Below are positions 60,634-64,000 of a stretch of DNA of 64,000 nucleotides, piece after piece. Numbering within the stretch: position 1 is the first letter of the stretch; every line of letters begins with the position of its first letter. This DNA is from Roseateles hydrophilus (GTDB taxonomy: Bacteria > Pseudomonadota > Gammaproteobacteria > Burkholderiales > Burkholderiaceae_C), in NCBI RefSeq assembly GCF_026712245.1, contig NZ_JAPPUY010000003.1:310001-374000 (forward strand), given 5' to 3'. The translations under genes and the position numbers were made by a program. The notes under the pieces are model-generated. The model was not told the DNA's origin and ran no database searches. It was given only the letters and a program-made list of their open reading frames with translations.

Positions 60634-61473
60634 ATGCAAGTCATCCACACCATCCCCGAGCTGCGCAACGCGCTCGCCCTCCATCGCCAGCGGGGCTTCG
60701 TGCCGACGATGGGCAACCTGCACGACGGCCACCTGGCGCTGGTGAAGCAGGCGCGCGAGCTGGTGGGCCCGGCTGGTGCCGTGGTCGCGAGCATCTTCGT
60801 GAACCGGCTGCAGTTCGCGCCGCACGAGGACTTCGACACCTACCCGCGCACGCTGGAACGCGACTGCGAGCTGCTCGAAGGCGCCGGCTGCGACATCGTC
60901 TTCGCGCCCAGCGAGAAGGAGCTCTACCCCGAGCCCCAGGGCTACAAGGTGGTGCCGCCGCCCGAGCTGGCCGACATCCTGGAAGGCCACTTCCGCCCCG
61001 GCTTCTTCACCGGCGTGTGCACCGTCGTGCACAAGCTGTTCAACCTCGTGCAGCCCACGCTGGCCGTCTTCGGCAAGAAGGACTACCAGCAGCTGATGGT
61101 GCTGCGCCGCATGACGGCACAGATGGGCCTGCCCATCGCCATCCACGGCGGCGAGACGCGCCGCAGCGAGCAAGGCCTGGCGCTGTCGTCGCGCAATGGC
61201 TACCTCAGCGACGCGGAGAAGGTGGAGGCGCTGCGCCTGTCACGCACGCTCAAGGCCCTGATCGCGCGCTGGCAGGCGGGCGAGCGGGACGTGGCCGCGC
61301 TGGAAGCCGACGCGATGCAGTCCCTGCGCGACGCCGGCTGGGCGCCGGACTACGTGACGCTGCGCCGCCAGCATGACCTGGGCGCGGCCGTCGACGGCCA
61401 GCCGCTGGTGGCGCTGGCCGCCGCGCGGCTGGGCACCACGCGGCTGATCGACAACCTCGAAGTCGTCAGTTGA
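60634..61473 (+). CDS. panC: Pantothenate synthetase
   Basis: 279 residues. ATP-dependent ligation of pantoate to beta-alanine. [10 protein letters not shown] is the nucleotide-binding motif near the N-terminus; [20 protein letters not shown] (with NR in place of NP) and FGKKDYQQL and SSRNGYL are the remaining signature blocks. It starts two bases after panB. The stop overlaps the FKBP gene on the other strand by eight bases, tail to tail. Confidence 0.96.
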   Translation: MQVIHTIPELRNALALHRQRGFVPTMGNLHDGHLALVKQARELVGPAGAVVASIFVNRLQFAPHEDFDTYPRTLERDCELLEGAGCDIVFAPSEKELYPEPQGYKVVPPPELADILEGHFRPGFFTGVCTVVHKLFNLVQPTLAVFGKKDYQQLMVLRRMTAQMGLPIAIHGGETRRSEQGLALSSRNGYLSDAEKVEALRLSRTLKALIARWQAGERDVAALEADAMQSLRDAGWAPDYVTLRRQHDLGAAVDGQPLVALAAARLGTTRLIDNLEVVS

Positions 61474-61939
61474 CGCTGAGCAGCTCGATGTCGAACACCA
61501 GCGCGGCGTTCGGCGGGATGCTGGTGCCCACGCCACTGCTGCCATAGGCCAGCGCGGCGGGGATGGTGATGGTGCGCTTGCCGCCCACCTTCATGCCCGT
61601 GACGCCCTGGTCGAAGCCGGGGATCACCGTGCCGGCGCCGAGCTTGAAGCTGAACGGCGTCTTGCCCACCGAGGTGTCGAACTGCGAGCCCTTGGTGGTG
61701 GCCACGCGCACGTCGTACACATAGCCGGTGTAGTGCACCGACACGGTCTTGGTGGTGTCGGCCTGCGCGCCGGTGCCCACGGTGGTGTCGGTGGTCTTCA
61801 GCGCGGTCACGGCCGCCCAGCCGTAGGCGTCGGTGTTGGCGCTGGAATCGCTGCTGCCGCCGCCACCGCAGGCGGCGAGGGCGAGGCTGGCGCTCAGGGC
61901 GAGCACAAGGGTGGCACGGCGGGAACGGAGAGCAGGCAT
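61466..61939 (-). CDS. FKBP-type peptidyl-prolyl isomerase, lipoprotein
   Basis: 157 residues. Lipobox [11 protein letters not shown] (Cys24) implies lipid attachment in the envelope. The FKBP fold covers about residues 60-157: [38 protein letters not shown] and [14 protein letters not shown], with the conserved Tyr, Asp and Ile/Phe active-site positions. It is divergent from a cyclophilin-type isomerase across 139 bases. It assists protein folding in the periplasm or at the outer membrane. Confidence 0.93.
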   Translation of the reverse strand: MPALRSRRATLVLALSASLALAACGGGGSSDSSANTDAYGWAAVTALKTTDTTVGTGAQADTTKTVSVHYTGYVYDVRVATTKGSQFDTSVGKTPFSFKLGAGTVIPGFDQGVTGMKVGGKRTITIPAALAYGSSGVGTSIPPNAALVFDIELLSVN

Positions 61940-62078
61940 GGGTGTACGGCTGGTGAGGTGTGAAAGCGCCGCAGCAGGCCGCGGCGGCGCGGACTATAGC
62001 CAGCGTGCGTAAAGGCTTGTAAGCAAAGTCAACACGAAGCTTGCCGGGCCGTTGAGCAGGCCAGACTGGAGACCTGCC

Positions 62079-62774
62079 ATGCGCCTGCAATCACACCGCT
62101 TCACCCGTTATGTGTTGACCCTGGGCCTGGCGGGCCTGCTGACCGCCTGCGGCGGCGGCGGTGGTGACCACCATGGCAGCGGCGGCGGCACGCCCTACCC
62201 GCAGCCCAATCCCAACCCCAACCCGCCCACGCTGTCCTGCAGCGCGGCGGGCCTGGCCGCGTCGGCGTCGTCGGCGTGGCCCACGGTCTGCATGCTGACC
62301 AGCAGCGGCGAGATGGTCGTCGAGCTGTACGACACCTACGCACCGCAGACGGTGGCCAACTTCTACAAGTACGTGGCCGCGGGCTTCTACACGAAGACGC
62401 TGATCCACCGCGTCGACCGCGACTTCGTCGTCCAGGGCGGCGGCTACACGACCGGCATGGTGGCCAAGGCGCCGCTGTACGCGCCCATCAAGCTGGAGAG
62501 CAACAACGGCCTGTCCAACCTGCGCGGCACGATCGCGATGGCGCGCCGCAGCGATGCCGACTCCGCCACCAGCCAGTTCTTCTTCAACGTGGTGGACAAC
62601 ACCAGCCTCGACTACCAGAGCGCCGCCAACCCGGGCTACGCGGTGTTCGGCCGCATCATCTCGGGGCTCAATACGCTGGACGCCATCAACGTGGTGCCCA
62701 CCTACACCTACAGCCCCAGCGACATCCAGCCGCGCACCGAGGTGCTGGTGTACTGGGTGCAGCGGCTGAAGTAG
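62079..62774 (+). CDS. Cyclophilin-type peptidyl-prolyl isomerase, lipoprotein
   Basis: 231 residues. Lipobox LLTACGGGGG (Cys24) then a Pro/Asn-rich linker and the cyclophilin domain from about 60: VELYDTYAPQTVANFYKYV, LIHRVDRDFVVQGGGY (catalytic Arg), AMARRSD and QFFFNVVDN, the usual substrate pocket. TGGAGA stands before ATG 62079. Cyclophilin and FKBP are unrelated folds of the same activity; here the two anchored enzymes share a 139-base intergenic promoter region. Confidence 0.93.
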   Translation: MRLQSHRFTRYVLTLGLAGLLTACGGGGGDHHGSGGGTPYPQPNPNPNPPTLSCSAAGLAASASSAWPTVCMLTSSGEMVVELYDTYAPQTVANFYKYVAAGFYTKTLIHRVDRDFVVQGGGYTTGMVAKAPLYAPIKLESNNGLSNLRGTIAMARRSDADSATSQFFFNVVDNTSLDYQSAANPGYAVFGRIISGLNTLDAINVVPTYTYSPSDIQPRTEVLVYWVQRLK

Positions 62775-62897
62775 CGGCGCCGCTGGCCCCGGGTTCTCGC
62801 CATTCGTCAGCCCGGCTCGCCGTTCGTCATCGAACGCCCGGCGCGGGCCGGGGGCTGCGGCAACATGCCGGCCATCACAACACCTTCTGGAGTCGAG

Positions 62898-63797
62898 ATG
62901 TCCCGCAGCAAGCGTTCCTGGGCCGGTCTGTTCGGTGCCGCCGTCGCCATCGCCACCGCACTGGCCGTCGGCAACAGCCAGGCCGCCGCGACCGAGTTCC
63001 GTGACCTCAAGGTCGAGGTGGTCGGCAATGGCCGCCCGGTCGTCATGATCCCCGGCCTGAACAGCGCCGCCAGCACCTGGACGGAGACCTGCGCCGCGCT
63101 GCAGCCCGGCGTGCAGTGCCACATCGTGCAGCTGCCCGGCTTCGCCGGCGCGCCTGCGGTGAAGACCGAGGCCTTCCTGGACGGCATGCGTGACCGCCTG
63201 CTGGCCTACGTGGACGACCGCCAGCTCGACAAGCCCGTCATCATGGGCCACAGCCTGGGCGGCGCGCTGGCGCTGAAGATGGCCGCCGAGAAGCCGGGCC
63301 GGCTGGACCGCCTGGTGATCGTGGACTCGCTGCCCTTCTTCGCCGGCCTGCGCGGCATGTCGCCCGAGGCTGCCAAGGGCGCAGCGGCGGCCATGCGCCA
63401 GCAGATGCTGAACTCGACGAAGGAGCAGTGGGAAGCCGGTGCGCGCCAGGGCGCCATGGGCATGAGCCGCAGCCCGGCCAACAACGAGCGCGTCATCGCC
63501 TGGAGCCTGGCCAGCGACCGGACCACGTCCGCACAGGCCATGTCCGAGCTGTGGGGCGAGGACCTGCGCCCGCTGCTGCCCAAGATCACCACGCCCACGC
63601 TGGTGCTGGGCGCCTGGGCGGCCTACGAGCCCATGGGCTCGACGATGGACAGCACCCGCAAGATCTTCGAGGGCCAGTACACCGGGCTGAACGGCGTCAA
63701 GGTGTCCATGAGCCCGCGCGGCTTCCATTTCCTGATGTGGGACGACCCGGAGTGGCTGGTGGGCGAGGTCAAGGGCTTCCTGGCCGCCGCTCGCTGA
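62898..63797 (+). CDS. Exported alpha/beta hydrolase
   Basis: 299 residues with a signal peptide (about residues 1-31, ending NSQAA). The nucleophile elbow is GHSLGG (Ser119), the oxyanion region PGLNSAAST, and a likely catalytic histidine lies in RGFHFLMWDD near the C-terminus. Predicted periplasmic esterase or related enzyme; the substrate is unknown. GGAG precedes ATG 62898. Its stop is three bases before the next start, so the two are probably cotranslated. Confidence 0.88.
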   Translation: MSRSKRSWAGLFGAAVAIATALAVGNSQAAATEFRDLKVEVVGNGRPVVMIPGLNSAASTWTETCAALQPGVQCHIVQLPGFAGAPAVKTEAFLDGMRDRLLAYVDDRQLDKPVIMGHSLGGALALKMAAEKPGRLDRLVIVDSLPFFAGLRGMSPEAAKGAAAAMRQQMLNSTKEQWEAGARQGAMGMSRSPANNERVIAWSLASDRTTSAQAMSELWGEDLRPLLPKITTPTLVLGAWAAYEPMGSTMDSTRKIFEGQYTGLNGVKVSMSPRGFHFLMWDDPEWLVGEVKGFLAAAR

Positions 63798-63800
63798 TCC

Positions 63801-64000
63801 ATGACGAACACCCGACGCGCCGCGCTGCAGGCGCTGTTGTGGAGCGGGTACGTCGCAGTCTCGCTGGCCATGGTGGCCAGCGTCAGGCCGCTGACGGGCT
63901 CGCTCAGCTTCGTGATGGTCTGCCTGGGCGCGCTGCTCTGGGCGGCCAGTGAGGGCTTGCGCGGCCTGGCGCTGTGGCAGCGCTGGCTGGACCGCTCGCC
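63801..64000 (+). CDS. Membrane protein, 3' end outside the window (possible sensor histidine kinase)
   Basis: Open from ATG 63801 to the right edge without a stop. The visible 66 residues start MTNTRRAALQALLWSGYVAVSLAM and contain two hydrophobic segments (about 12-28 and 36-52), then LRGLALWQRWLDRS. The pattern of short paired helices followed by a charged stretch recalls LytS-type kinases, but too little is visible. It is three bases after the hydrolase stop. Confidence 0.6.
   Translation, partial: MTNTRRAALQALLWSGYVAVSLAMVASVRPLTGSLSFVMVCLGALLWAASEGLRGLALWQRWLDRS

Overview
This window is GC-rich (well over 65% by eye) and densely coded, with long antisense shadow frames. It looks like chromosomal DNA of a betaproteobacterium of the order Burkholderiales, near Roseateles, Rubrivivax or Leptothrix. 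The evidence is the branched-chain amino acid type (Liv) ABC importers, PEP-CTERM proteins, panBC organisation, OxyR with Dps, many TonB-dependent receptors, and short hairpin repeats typical of that order. The species cannot be named from the sequence alone. I saw no rRNA, tRNA, CRISPR array, prophage or transposase.

Layout. 1-7.3 kb: the 3' part of a sodium:solute symporter, a regulator remnant, and a very large alpha-2-macroglobulin protein with an intact thioester. 7.4-18.3 kb: two complete Liv importers in tandem on the minus strand, with an alpha/beta hydrolase gene whose start overlaps the livM stop of one set. 18.4-24.1 kb: a sigma-54 activator, a small membrane protein, a TonB-dependent receptor and a divergent secreted metallo-beta-lactamase-fold protein. 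Sigma-54-like promoter sequences, each with an upstream palindrome, precede both the first Liv gene and the receptor. This suggests a single scavenging locus: outer-membrane uptake, secreted hydrolase, two inner-membrane importers. 24.1-25.8 kb: a diguanylate cyclase and a YgjV-type membrane protein.

25.9-32.1 kb: a Fur-family regulator, a palindromic operator, then a siderophore-type receptor coupled to an ABC-2 type transporter (one ATPase, two permeases). 32.1-34.7 kb is a degraded, repeat-rich stretch: a MITE-like element abutting a broken gene, a secreted twin-CX3C protein, and two interspersed hairpin repeats, one with an inverted copy 19 kb away. 34.7-41.7 kb: two more TonB receptors, a PQQ-type sugar dehydrogenase and a zinc-ribbon protein.

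41.7-53.3 kb is the most unusual part. An ECF sigma/anti-sigma pair is divergent from a run of secreted products: a TPR-like CHAT protease and a caspase-like peptidase with overlapping genes, then two PEP-CTERM proteins and two large lipoproteins. Both proteases carry export signals, so they should act outside the cytoplasm, where they could reach the anti-sigma factor. 53.3-64 kb is mostly housekeeping: prfC, a chemoreceptor, oxyR-dps, panB-panC, two lipid-anchored prolyl isomerases of unrelated fold, and an alpha/beta hydrolase followed by a gene that runs off the right edge.
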